NCBI GenBank assembly: GCA_021325175.1
Contig: JAJPHS010000142.1
Coordinates: forward strand, 1 to 35,334
Direction: 5' to 3'
DNA length: 35,334 nt
DNA from: Terriglobia bacterium
GTDB taxonomy: Bacteria; Acidobacteriota; Terriglobia; Bryobacterales; Bryobacteraceae
Shown: piece after piece, positions 7,160-17,173 of the stretch
How the letters are laid out: each line of letters starts with the position of its first letter
How positions within the stretch are numbered: position 1 is the stretch's first letter
Notes under the pieces: generated by a model
Database searches by the model: none
What the model saw: only the letters and a program-made list of their open reading frames with translations
Told to the model about the DNA's origin: nothing
Position numbers and translations under genes: made by a program

Positions 7160-9412
7160 ATGCGCCTCAGCGTCCGATTGAATTTATCGCTTGTCGCCGG
7201 AGTGACCTTGGTGTCGATGGGCATCGCCCTATATGAGACGCAGAGTGAAACCAGCGGCCTGCGGCGGGATCTGGAACGGCAGGCTGCGCTGCTTGCCGAG
7301 AGCCTGGAAAAATCGGCCGCGCCGCTGATGGCGCCGGTATCGCCGGAGCCGTTGCAGGTTCTGGTGAACGCGTTTCAGAACCGGCAGCGCCTGGCCGGAG
7401 TCGCTATCTACAACGCGCAAGCGCAGCCCATCGCGGCCAGTTCCGGTTTGGCGGCGCGGCTCGGCGAGTCGCCGCACGCTTATCTGCACTCCAGATTTTT
7501 CCGGTCGCACGGCCAGTTGATGCACGTCTACGCTCTGCCGATCGCGGTGAATGGAGCGCCGGCCGGAACTCTGGCCATCTTTCATGACGCAGCCTATATC
7601 GAATCGCGGCAGCGGGCGCTTTGGAAAAACGCGCTCACCGGGCTCGCCATGCAGGCGGCGCTGATCATCTGCGTCACCCTGCTGATTCTGCAATGGAGCT
7701 TGCGCCGGCCCCTGAAGCGTCTCACGCAATGGATGGGCGATGTTCGCCGCGGATCGCCGGGAGAAACGCCGGAGCTTCCGCCGGAGGATTCCTTTGGCCC
7801 GCTCAGCCGCGAAGTCGCCCAGCTAGCGACCACTCTGCACGCGGCCCGCGCCGCGGCGCAAGAAGAGGCGCGGCTGCGGGACGCCGGCGAATCGCTGTGG
7901 ACCGCCGAGCGCCTGCGCGTGTTCGTCGAAAGCAAGGCCGGGCATTGCCGGATGTTCGCGATTTCCAACCGCGAACCCTATGAGCATATCCGCAACAATG
8001 GCGAAGTAAAATGTTCCATCCCGGCCAGCGGTCTGGTGACCGCGCTGGAACCGATTCTCCGCTCCACCGACGGCACCTGGATCGCGCAAGGCACCGGCAG
8101 CGCCGATCGGGAAACGGTGGACGCGCGCGATCATATTCGCGTGCCGCCCGATTCTCCACAATACACGCTGCGGCGCGTCTGGCTTACCGAGGAAGAAGAG
8201 CGGGGATTTTATCTCGGATTCGCCAATGAGGGGCTTTGGCCGCTGTGCCACATTGCGCACACCCGGCCGCTTTTCCGCGCCCAGGATTGGGATCATTATC
8301 AGGCCGTGAATCGCCGCTTCGCCGATGCGTTTCTGGAAGAGGCCGCCGGCGAGGCGAATCCGCTGGTGCTGGTGCAGGATTATCACTTCGCCCTGGTTCC
8401 GCGCATGATCAAGGAGTCGCGGCCGGACGCGCGCGTCGCGATTTTCTGGCACATCCCGTGGCCCAATCCGGAGGCGTTCGGCATCTGCCCCTGGCAGCGC
8501 GAGCTGCTCGACGGGTTGCTGGGCGCCGACCTGATCGGGTTTCACATCCAGTCGCACTGCAATAATTTTTTGGAGACCGTGGACCGCGCGCTCGAATCGC
8601 GCATCGATCGCGAACACTTCGCGGTGACGCGCCGCGGGCATCTGAGCGCCGTCCGCGCGTTCCCGATCAGCGTGAAATTCCCCTGCGGCGATGCGTCCGC
8701 CGCGACCTTCCAGGATCGCCTGGCGCTGTTCCGCAAGCTGGGCGTGGATGCGACCATGCTCGGCGTGGGCGTCGATCGCGTCGATTATACGAAAGGCATC
8801 CCGGAGCGCTTCCGCGCGATTGAGCTGTTTTTTGAAAAATTCCCGTCCTACCGCCGCCAGTTCACTTTCGTGCAGATCGGCGCTCCCAGCCGCACACACA
8901 TCCGCCGCTATCACGATCTGCTGGAGGAAGTGGAGCAGGAAGCCGCGCGCATCAACCGCCGTTTTGAGGCCGGCGCCTGGCAGCCGATCGTTTTTCTACC
9001 GCGGCATCACAGCCACAACGAAATTCTTCCGTATTACCGCGCGGCCGATTTATGCCTGGTGACCTCGCTGCATGACGGCATGAACCTGGTCGCCAAGGAA
9101 TTTGTCGCCTCTCGCGCCGATGAGCAGGGCTCGCTGATTCTCTCCCGCTTCGCCGGCGCAAGCCATGAACTGGCGGACGCGCTGGTGGTAAATCCCTACG
9201 ATACCGAGGAACTGGCCGAGGCGATCCATCAGGCGCTGGCGATGCCGCCGGAAGAGAAACAGGCGCGAATGGCGAGAATGCGCGCTTATCTGCGCGAGCA
9301 CAATATTTATCGCTGGGCGGGAACACTGATTCACGAGCTCATTTCGCTGCGCCTGGATGTGCCTGAGGAGCGCCCCGTCCAGCCGCCTCAATTGCTGGCG
9401 CGCGTCGGCTGA
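7160..9412 (+). CDS. Membrane sensor-HAMP protein fused to a trehalose-6-phosphate synthase (GT20) domain
   Basis: A 750-residue fusion. Residues about 8-25 and 158-181 are membrane helices flanking an extracytoplasmic region of about 130 residues, the size of a small Cache-like sensor. A HAMP-like linker (about 182-236) leads into a GT20 glucosyltransferase domain (about 250-735). The enzyme class joins UDP-glucose and glucose-6-phosphate to trehalose-6-phosphate. Visible catalytic marks are ISNREPYEH near residue 268, [21 protein letters not shown] near 536 (the Arg and Lys phosphate/nucleotide ligands) and [11 protein letters not shown] near 637. The first motif and the following [10 protein letters not shown] stretch differ from classical OtsA (SNRLP, GWSG), so the acceptor is not certain. 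No phosphatase (OtsB) gene is adjacent. The ATG has no strong ribosome site. Sensory control of synthesis is inference from the architecture. Confidence 0.88.
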   Translation: MRLSVRLNLSLVAGVTLVSMGIALYETQSETSGLRRDLERQAALLAESLEKSAAPLMAPVSPEPLQVLVNAFQNRQRLAGVAIYNAQAQPIAASSGLAARLGESPHAYLHSRFFRSHGQLMHVYALPIAVNGAPAGTLAIFHDAAYIESRQRALWKNALTGLAMQAALIICVTLLILQWSLRRPLKRLTQWMGDVRRGSPGETPELPPEDSFGPLSREVAQLATTLHAARAAAQEEARLRDAGESLWTAERLRVFVESKAGHCRMFAISNREPYEHIRNNGEVKCSIPASGLVTALEPILRSTDGTWIAQGTGSADRETVDARDHIRVPPDSPQYTLRRVWLTEEEERGFYLGFANEGLWPLCHIAHTRPLFRAQDWDHYQAVNRRFADAFLEEAAGEANPLVLVQDYHFALVPRMIKESRPDARVAIFWHIPWPNPEAFGICPWQRELLDGLLGADLIGFHIQSHCNNFLETVDRALESRIDREHFAVTRRGHLSAVRAFPISVKFPCGDASAATFQDRLALFRKLGVDATMLGVGVDRVDYTKGIPERFRAIELFFEKFPSYRRQFTFVQIGAPSRTHIRRYHDLLEEVEQEAARINRRFEAGAWQPIVFLPRHHSHNEILPYYRAADLCLVTSLHDGMNLVAKEFVASRADEQGSLILSRFAGASHELADALVVNPYDTEELAEAIHQALAMPPEEKQARMARMRAYLREHNIYRWAGTLIHELISLRLDVPEERPVQPPQLLARVG

Positions 9413-9413
9413 T

Positions 9414-9968
9414 CTAAACTCCGCCGTCCAAAATTCCCGGATAGGTGACGGATTCGCCGTCGATTTTCGCAAACGGCGTGAAATGGTGCGGTTTGCGGCC
9501 GGTGGCGCTTAGGATATCCTCCACTTCGATGCCTCGGGCGCGCAGCGCATCTCCGATCAGCGAACGATGGCATCGCCACGGCACCGCTTCCGCGCACATA
9601 ATCGCGGTGCGGCGCCCGCGCGCAAGATCGATCAGCTCCGCCAGATTTTCCGCGAACTCCGGCGTTTGCATGTAATCGGCATAGCCGCGGAAGCTCGCGT
9701 TTTTCCAACCGAGATTGATCGAATCTTTTCGTGGATGGCGCAGGCCACCCAGGCCGGGCAGGTGATGATACCTGATCCCGTGTTCGGGCAGCGACTTCGC
9801 CATGGCGTCCCGGTTGAATTGCGGATTGCGGCGCGACTTGGGGATGGTCCGCACATCGGCCACCTGTTCGACGCCGTTCGCCTGGAGGATCGCCAGAAAT
9901 TCCGGAAGCGGATGCGTGGAGTGGCCGACGGTGAGAATCGTCAGTCCGCGCCGGTGAGCTTGCGCCAT
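9414..9968 (-). CDS. DUF488 family protein
   Basis: A 184-residue cytoplasmic protein of the DUF488 family, whose biochemical role is not established. Family marks are the N-terminal ILTVGHSTHPLPEFL, DVRTIPKSRRNPQFN, the HLPGLGGLR block, and CAEAVPWRCHRSLIGDAL with its two cysteines and CHR motif, a typical putative active site. The ATG at 9968 lies 28 bases inside the end of the upstream secreted-protein gene; the frame is open further but the extra residues do not fit the family. It ends one base from the stop of the convergent trehalose-synthase fusion gene. Confidence 0.82.
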   Translation of the reverse strand: MAQAHRRGLTILTVGHSTHPLPEFLAILQANGVEQVADVRTIPKSRRNPQFNRDAMAKSLPEHGIRYHHLPGLGGLRHPRKDSINLGWKNASFRGYADYMQTPEFAENLAELIDLARGRRTAIMCAEAVPWRCHRSLIGDALRARGIEVEDILSATGRKPHHFTPFAKIDGESVTYPGILDGGV

Positions 9969-10483
9969 TGGCCCTGGTACCAGTAATACACCTCCGATGC
10001 TTTTCCGAGCATCGCATCGTCGATCCCCTGATGGTCGATCGGCGGAGGCTTGGGGCCGCCGTAGGCGCGGTAATGCTCCAGGATGAACTTCCGGTCCACC
10101 GGATTGATCTCGCGCGCGTAGAAAAAGCTGCCGTTCAGGCCGCGCTGAAGATAGTGGTCCTCCGGCCATTTCCCCACCTCGGCCGGATGTGTATCCGCGC
10201 CGCCGCGAAACACCAGAATCGAGCTGACGCCTCTGGCGCTACAGACCACCGCCCACGCGGTCTGGCCTTTTTGGAAAAATTCGCCGTGAATCACATTGCG
10301 CGGCGGTCCACCGGCCGATGGCTGCGGGATCAGGCAGCCTCGCGCGCCCAGAACAGAAACAATCGGCCGCGGCAGATCGGAAAAATGGTCTGGTTTCAGA
10401 CGCCGGTAATTCGTGACGGAGGGAACCGGCGGCTGCGCGGCGCAGACCGCGGCCAGCGCCAGAATCGCGGCGAAACGCCACAT
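9941..10483 (-). CDS. Secreted protein of unknown function
   Basis: A 180-residue protein with a signal peptide (MWRFAAILALAAVCAAQP, cleavage likely after CAA). The mature part has a PSVTNYRRLKPDHFSDLPRP segment and a C-terminal VYYWYQGQWRKLTGAD. I do not recognise a domain; the fold looks compact, and the sequence resembles small exported acidobacterial hypotheticals. It lies 14 bp downstream of the ADOP permease gene on the same strand and overlaps the DUF488 gene by 28 bases, so the three may be co-transcribed. Confidence 0.7.
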   Translation of the reverse strand: MWRFAAILALAAVCAAQPPVPSVTNYRRLKPDHFSDLPRPIVSVLGARGCLIPQPSAGGPPRNVIHGEFFQKGQTAWAVVCSARGVSSILVFRGGADTHPAEVGKWPEDHYLQRGLNGSFFYAREINPVDRKFILEHYRAYGGPKPPPIDHQGIDDAMLGKASEVYYWYQGQWRKLTGAD

Positions 10484-10497
10484 GGCTCAAGTGTAGT

Positions 10498-12939
10498 CTA
10501 TTCATTCCGCAGCGCGACGACCGGATCGACGCGCATCGCGCGCCGCGCTGGCAGCAGGCATCCCAGAAACGCCGCCGCGCCGAGCACCAGCGTCACCATC
10601 CCCAGCGTCAGCGGATCGTGCGGCGACACGCCGATCAGCAGCCAGCCGAGCACGCGCGTCAGCGCGATCGCCGCCGCCAGTCCGATCGCCAGTCCCATCA
10701 AAAGCTGCCGCAGGCCCTGCATAAAGACAAGCTGCAAAATTCGCCGCGAGGTCGCGCCCAGCGCCATTCTCAGCCCGATCTCCTGCGTCCGCTGGCTCAC
10801 CGAATGCGAAATCACCGCGTACAATCCCACCGAGGCGAGCACCAGCGCGACCAGCGCGAAAATCGCGAACAGGCTGCCGAATACTTTCTGCGGCCAGTTG
10901 TTCAAGTCGAGCCGTTCTTCAAGCGACCGCAGATTGTAGAGCACCATGTCTTCATCGAGCGCGGCGACCTCCCTGCGAAACGCGGCTCCAAGACTGTCCG
11001 GCGGCACCGTGGTTCGCGCCATCAGCGACATGTCCCGGAGCGGAAACTGGCGATAAGGAACATAGATCAGGGCTGTCAACTCGCGCGTCTCGTTCTGATT
11101 CGGCAGATTCTGCAAAATATTCGGCGTGACTCCGACGATCGTAAGCCACGGTCCGGGCTTATCCTGCGCCATCGAGCCGGGGACTTGGAACACGCGGAGC
11201 CGTTTGCCGATCGGGTCCTGATTTGGGAAAAATTTCTCGACGAAACGCTGGTTCACAATCACCACCGGAGGCCCGGCAACTCCGTCTGATTCCGCGAAAG
11301 CGCGGCCGCGCTGGATCTTTACGTCCATCGCGCGGAAATAATCGGGACTGATCACCAGCTCTCCGATCGTGGGGCGGCGCTTTTCATCGACCGGAGGCCT
11401 GCCCTCGATTTCATATGGCTCATCCATCGCGCCGCCGGTGGGCATCGTAATCGAGATGGAAGAGACCTGCACGCCGGGCAGCGCGTCGAGCCGTTCCTTC
11501 AGGCGATCGTGAAATGCAATCTCATCGGCATCCTTCGGATAGCGCGCCTGCGGCAGGAACAGCCGCATTACCAGAACGTTTTTCGGATTCACGCCGGTTT
11601 CCATCGTGTACACGTTCAGAAAGCTGCGGATCATCAGGCCCGCGCCCGCGAGCAGCACAACCGCCAGCGCCATTTCCGCGATCACCAGAATGCTCGACAG
11701 GTAACGGCCGCGCCTGCCCGTGCTCGAACCGCGGCTCTGATCCTTCAAAGACGTGTTCACATCGAGACGCGAAAGACGCAGCGCCGGAGCCAGGCCGAAG
11801 AATACGCCCGTACCGATCGAAATCGCGCCAAGAAACGCGAATCCGCGCCAATCCATCGCAAAATTCATCCAAACCGGAATGCGATCGCGCACCGCGGCGT
11901 CGAAGGCTCGCACACCCCAGATGGAAATGAAATAACCGAGGGCTCCGCCCAGGATCGACAGCATCACGCTTTCAACCAGAAGCTGCCGGATGATGCGCCA
12001 TCGTCCCGCGCCGAGCGCGATGCGGATGGAAATTTCGCGCGCCCGATCGACCGCGCGGGCCAGCAGGAGATTGGCGACATTGGCGCACGCGATCAGCAGC
12101 ACGAATCCCACCGCGCCCATCAGCGCCACCATCAGCAGAAATATCTCCGGCCCGTTGAAATCCTCGGTTTGGGTGTGCAGCACGGTTTCGACGCCTTGAT
12201 TCGTCGCCGGATACGCCGCCTGAAGATTATGCGCGATCGCGTTCATTTCCGCGGCGGCCAATTTTTCCGTTGCGCCCGCCGCGAGCCGGCCGATAGCGCC
12301 GTAAAAGCGATTTTCGCGTTTGTCGAAATTATCGCCGGGGCGCAGCGCCATCCACATATCGGTGTCATACGGAAAACGCAGACCGTTCCGCATCACGCCG
12401 ATGATTGTCGCCGGCTGGTCATTAACGCGGATTGACTTGCCTAATATGTTCGGGTCTTTTCCATACCGGTTTTCCCAGACACCGTAGCCCAGAATTACGG
12501 TCTGATCCGTGCCCGGATGCTCATCCTCGGCAATGAAGCCGCGTCCCAGAATCGGCTTTTGATCGATCAACCCGAACGTTCCGGCGCTCATGACCGCGAC
12601 GTTGTAGCGCGTGGGCAAGCCGGACTTGTCGCTCACGTTGCTGGCATTGAACTGGAACAGGGCCATCCCGTCCATCGTCTTCACGTGTTCGCGGAAGTCG
12701 CGAAAATCGGGCCAGGATACTCCGCGCCTCTGCTGTCCCCAACTGGCATTTCTGCTCGAAAGGAACAGAATGTGATCGTTTACGAACGGCATTCCTTTAT
12801 ACAGAACGCCGTCGGCGATGGCGAAAACGGTCGCGTTGGCGCCGATTCCGAGGGCCAGCGCCAACACCGCCGTCGCCGTGAATCCCGGATTCCCGGCCAT
12901 CGCGCGAAGGCTGAAACGAACGTCCTCGAACAACGCCAT
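10498..12939 (-). CDS. ADOP-family duplicated permease (FtsX/MacB-like)
   Basis: An 813-residue membrane protein with two MacB-type periplasmic domains and two FtsX-like permease domains in tandem. This is the layout of the acidobacterial duplicated orphan permeases, MacB-like exporter subunits without a fixed ATPase partner. Visible landmarks are the N-terminal FEDVRFSLRAMAGNPGFTA and first helix, LLIACANVANLLLARAVDRAREISIRIALGAGRWRIIRQLL at mid-protein, the second permease block SVSQRTQEIGLRMALGA, and the C-terminal signature RRAMRVDPVVALRNE. No ABC ATPase gene is adjacent. The ATG at 12939 was preferred; a TTG at 12963 is also in frame and neither has a clear ribosome site. Substrate unknown. 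Confidence 0.92.
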   Translation of the reverse strand: MALFEDVRFSLRAMAGNPGFTATAVLALALGIGANATVFAIADGVLYKGMPFVNDHILFLSSRNASWGQQRRGVSWPDFRDFREHVKTMDGMALFQFNASNVSDKSGLPTRYNVAVMSAGTFGLIDQKPILGRGFIAEDEHPGTDQTVILGYGVWENRYGKDPNILGKSIRVNDQPATIIGVMRNGLRFPYDTDMWMALRPGDNFDKRENRFYGAIGRLAAGATEKLAAAEMNAIAHNLQAAYPATNQGVETVLHTQTEDFNGPEIFLLMVALMGAVGFVLLIACANVANLLLARAVDRAREISIRIALGAGRWRIIRQLLVESVMLSILGGALGYFISIWGVRAFDAAVRDRIPVWMNFAMDWRGFAFLGAISIGTGVFFGLAPALRLSRLDVNTSLKDQSRGSSTGRRGRYLSSILVIAEMALAVVLLAGAGLMIRSFLNVYTMETGVNPKNVLVMRLFLPQARYPKDADEIAFHDRLKERLDALPGVQVSSISITMPTGGAMDEPYEIEGRPPVDEKRRPTIGELVISPDYFRAMDVKIQRGRAFAESDGVAGPPVVIVNQRFVEKFFPNQDPIGKRLRVFQVPGSMAQDKPGPWLTIVGVTPNILQNLPNQNETRELTALIYVPYRQFPLRDMSLMARTTVPPDSLGAAFRREVAALDEDMVLYNLRSLEERLDLNNWPQKVFGSLFAIFALVALVLASVGLYAVISHSVSQRTQEIGLRMALGATSRRILQLVFMQGLRQLLMGLAIGLAAAIALTRVLGWLLIGVSPHDPLTLGMVTLVLGAAAFLGCLLPARRAMRVDPVVALRNE

Positions 12940-13027
12940 GTGAGCTTGGACGTCGAAAGACAAAGAAAAGTTCGAGCTATATAGTGACTTTTTCGCGTGA
13001 TTTCCGGCTACACATGTGTCGGGAGGG
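12940..13027. promoter_or_regulatory. Intergenic region with two short palindromes upstream of the ADOP gene
   Basis: These 88 bases separate the FN3 lipoprotein stop from the ADOP start. They hold a perfect 10-bp palindrome ACACATGTGT at 13010-13019 and a perfect 8-bp palindrome CTATATAG at 12977-12984. The second overlaps a TATATA-like -10 element on the minus strand. They are possible promoter/operator elements for the permease gene; no terminator for the hslVU transcript is evident here. Confidence 0.3.
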
Positions 13028-14001
13028 CTACTGCGCGGTGATTTCCACCGGCTGGGACCGGTCGCTTTCCTTGCCGTTGGTGGCTACCGCCGACACCTGA
13101 TAACGGTATTTCTTTCCGGAGGATATGTCGTGATCGGAATAGGTGGGCGCCGTGATCCGCGACGCAATCTTTACAAATGGCCCGCCGTCCACGGACCGAT
13201 ATACGTTGTACCCCTGAAATCGCGGCTCGGTGTTGCGCTCCCAGGAAAGCTCGATAGCGTTCGTCCCCTGCTCGGCCGCCAGACCGGAGGGGATCGCGGG
13301 CGCGAACACGTCCTCGGGCGTGATTGTTTGTGGACCGGCCACCGGGCTCTGTTGCAGCTCCCCGCTGAAGCCCTGCACGTAATAGCGGTATGATGCGCCG
13401 TATTCGATTGCGGAATCGAGCCAGCTCGTCTGATCCGAGTCGGCCAGCAGCTCCGGCGCCGCGTCGCCCGTCGCGCGGAAAATATGATAATGCGGCGCCG
13501 AACTGCGCCAGGACAGCTCGACTCCTCGCGGCGTGTTTTCCGCCTTGAAATCGGCCGGCGCGGCGAGCGGCGGCGCAATGGTGAGCTGACGCAGATTCGA
13601 CCAGTCCGAAGTTTTCCCCTTTGGTCCCGTGGCGCGCACGCCAATGGTCACTTCCTTGCCGATCCAGTCTTTATTCAAGGGAATTGCCTTGCTCAACGCG
13701 CCGGGCGCGGATGCCGGAATTTCGATTCGCGACGCCGACGCTTCCCAAACGGCTTGATTCCACGGATTCGGCGTCACCCCGGCGCGCAAATCGACCGAGC
13801 GAATCGAATCGAGCGGCAACCCCTGCGTACTCATCGAGGGAATGGTGAACTGCGCCAGGATCTGATCGCCGCGCTCGGCCACGGTGAGGTCGACGATGCG
13901 CTGCGGGATCGCAAGCGAAGGCGCTTGCGGCGGTCCGATGTATCCGCAGCCGGCCAGAACCAGCGGCGCGACAAGCAGGCGGCGTACGCCGCGCGGACGA
14001 T

Positions 14002-14005
<4 letters not shown>
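13028..14005 (-). CDS. Fibronectin type III-repeat lipoprotein, coupled to hslU
   Basis: A 325-residue predicted outer-surface or periplasmic lipoprotein. The signal peptide ends in a lipobox LVLAGC with Cys20 as the lipidation site, followed by GYIGPPQAP. The remainder has an N-terminal beta-rich region and two FN3-like modules. One begins around [20 protein letters not shown]; the second, around [20 protein letters not shown], continues into [10 protein letters not shown] and [16 protein letters not shown]. The start is a GTG whose last bases form the TGA stop of hslU (GTGA), so translation is probably coupled. Function is unknown. Why a surface lipoprotein should be coupled to a cytoplasmic protease is not evident. 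Confidence 0.85.
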
Positions 14006-15359
<1,354 letters not shown>

Positions 15360-15360
<1 letters not shown>

Positions 15361-15905
15361 CAGCCAAGCTCCTCATAAACGATATTGTCGTTGGTGTAGA
15401 TGCAGATCTTGCCGGCGATCGCCATGGCCTTTTCGACGATCTGCCGCGCGGAAAGTTTCGTATTTTCGATCAGCGCCGTGGCCGCGGCTTTGGCGAACGG
15501 CCCGCCCGAGCCGATGGCGGCGACCTCGTTGTCCGGCTCGATCACGTCGCCGGTTCCGCTGACGATGTAGGTGTCGTGGGGATCAGCCACCAGCAGCAGC
15601 GCTTCCAGATGGCGCAGCATCCGATCGGTGCGCCAGTCCTTGGCCAGCTCCACCACCGAACGGGCCAGATTTCCATTATGCTGTTCGAGCTTGGTTTCGA
15701 ATCGCGAAAAAAGCGCGAAGGCGTCCGCCGTCGCGCCCGCAAATCCGGCAATAATCTTTCCGCCGTACAGCCGGCGCAGCTTTTTCGCCGACGCTTTCAG
15801 CACCTCCGAACCCGCGGTGACTTGTCCGTCGCCGGCCATCACCACCTTTCCATCGCGGCGAACGGACAAAATGGTAGTGGATCGAATCTTGGATTTGACG
15901 GTCAC
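15360..15905 (-). CDS. hslV: ATP-dependent protease proteolytic subunit HslV (ClpQ)
   Basis: A 181-residue proteasome-like peptidase that forms a two-ring dodecamer capped by HslU. Conserved stretches are [52 protein letters not shown] and [17 protein letters not shown]. In the E. coli protein the catalytic threonine follows the initiator methionine directly. Here the aligned TT pair is at residues 10-11, so nine residues precede it and must be removed or the start differs. The called start is a GTG without a visible ribosome site, only 23 bp from the divergent Yip1-like gene. Coupled to hslU by TGATG. Confidence 0.95.
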
Positions 15906-15928
15906 AAATTTTAGTTTGGCATACGCGA

Positions 15929-17095
15929 TTGGCTGATTTCTTCCTTATATATCTCAAACCCGCCGCGGCGATGGGCCGGATTCTCGATCGCGGGCGGCTG
16001 TGGATCGCCGTCGCCGCGGCCCTGTGTGTTTCCGTGCTGCTGCACTGGCGCGACGTCCCGCTGCGCGTTCCGTTCTCCGCCCTGCTGGGATTCATCGCCT
16101 GGATGCCGGGCGCGTATCTGGCGCCGCTGCTGACGGTAGCCATTGTGATGGTCCCGGCGATTCTCCTCATCCGCGCCATGGCCGGATACGGCAGCTTCGC
16201 CGTGCTGCTGAACACCGACTACGTATCGCTGCTGATGCTGGCGATGAGCGCCTGGGCCGCCGGATATCTGCCGCTGGCCGTTCTGCGCGCCTTCACCGAT
16301 CTGCCGCTCGACAATCCCTGGTTTTATCTGGCTGTCAACTTATATTTCACTTTGCTGCTGGCCATCGGCGTGCGGACGATGTACGGCTCGGGAACCGCGC
16401 CGGCCATCGGCATCACGCTGGCCGGTTGGGGCGCGGGCGTGCTCGGCATGGCGGTGATGGCGTTCCTGGGCGGCGCGCTTTATTTGCTGGCCTCGCCGCT
16501 GGTGCTGATCTATCTCTATTTCATCTTCGGATCGCGCCTGCGCGATCTCGGCGCGGGCTTGCGCTCGCGGCAGCATTTTCAGCAGCAGCTTGAAATCGCG
16601 GCGAATAATCCGCACGATGCCGACGCGCAGTACCAGCTCGGCTTGATTCATCGGACGCGGCGCCAGTACAGCGACGCGATCGCGCGATTTGAGCGCGCCG
16701 TCGAAATCGATCCGTCCTTCGCCGACGCCCACATGCAGCTCGGCGGGATCGCGCGCGAGCAGCAGCGCTTCGAGGACGCAATCCATCATTTGAAAATCGC
16801 CGCCGGGCTCGACGACAAGCTCGCGCAAAATGAGGTATGGCGCGAGCTGGGCGCGGCTTATCTGGCGCTATCGCGTCCCGGAGAGGCCGCCGGGGCGCTC
16901 GCCAAGTTCACTGATCGCCGCCCGTACGACCCCGAGGGGCTGTACTGGTATGGCCTCGCGCTGAAGCAGTTGAACCGGTCCGGTGAAGCGCGCGAGATGT
17001 TCAGCCGCTGCATCGAGGCGGTCAGCACGATGCCGCCGCACCGCCGCGCGCAGGTGCGGCAGTGGGGCTCGCGCGCGCGGAAAGAAGCCGTTTAG
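15929..17095 (+). CDS. Yip1-like membrane protein fused to TPR repeats
   Basis: A 388-residue protein. The first half (residues about 1-205) starts with [17 protein letters not shown], a typical entry into bacterial Yip1-like domains, and contains five or so hydrophobic helices. The second half carries TPR-like helical repeats: [33 protein letters not shown], then [47 protein letters not shown] and [21 protein letters not shown]. The TPR part, on the cytoplasmic or periplasmic face, probably binds a protein partner. The start is a TTG at 15929; an ATG at 15971 would remove part of the domain. The gene is divergent from hslV with 23 bp between them. Function unknown. Confidence 0.75.
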   Translation: MADFFLIYLKPAAAMGRILDRGRLWIAVAAALCVSVLLHWRDVPLRVPFSALLGFIAWMPGAYLAPLLTVAIVMVPAILLIRAMAGYGSFAVLLNTDYVSLLMLAMSAWAAGYLPLAVLRAFTDLPLDNPWFYLAVNLYFTLLLAIGVRTMYGSGTAPAIGITLAGWGAGVLGMAVMAFLGGALYLLASPLVLIYLYFIFGSRLRDLGAGLRSRQHFQQQLEIAANNPHDADAQYQLGLIHRTRRQYSDAIARFERAVEIDPSFADAHMQLGGIAREQQRFEDAIHHLKIAAGLDDKLAQNEVWRELGAAYLALSRPGEAAGALAKFTDRRPYDPEGLYWYGLALKQLNRSGEAREMFSRCIEAVSTMPPHRRAQVRQWGSRARKEAV

Positions 17096-17118
17096 GCGGC
17101 CCCGCAATTTCGCCACGC

Positions 17119-17147
17119 TTGCACTCTCGGCGATAAATCAATATTCT
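17119..17147 (+). promoter_or_regulatory. Candidate sigma-70-type promoter for the M20D peptidase gene
   Basis: TTGCAC at 17119-17124 and TATTCT at 17142-17147 are separated by exactly 17 bp and lie 26 bp before an ATG with a strong AAGGAG ribosome site (17163-17168). The match to consensus is partial. Confidence 0.35.
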
Positions 17148-17173
17148 GAGAATTTCTCGCGAAAGGAGATCCG

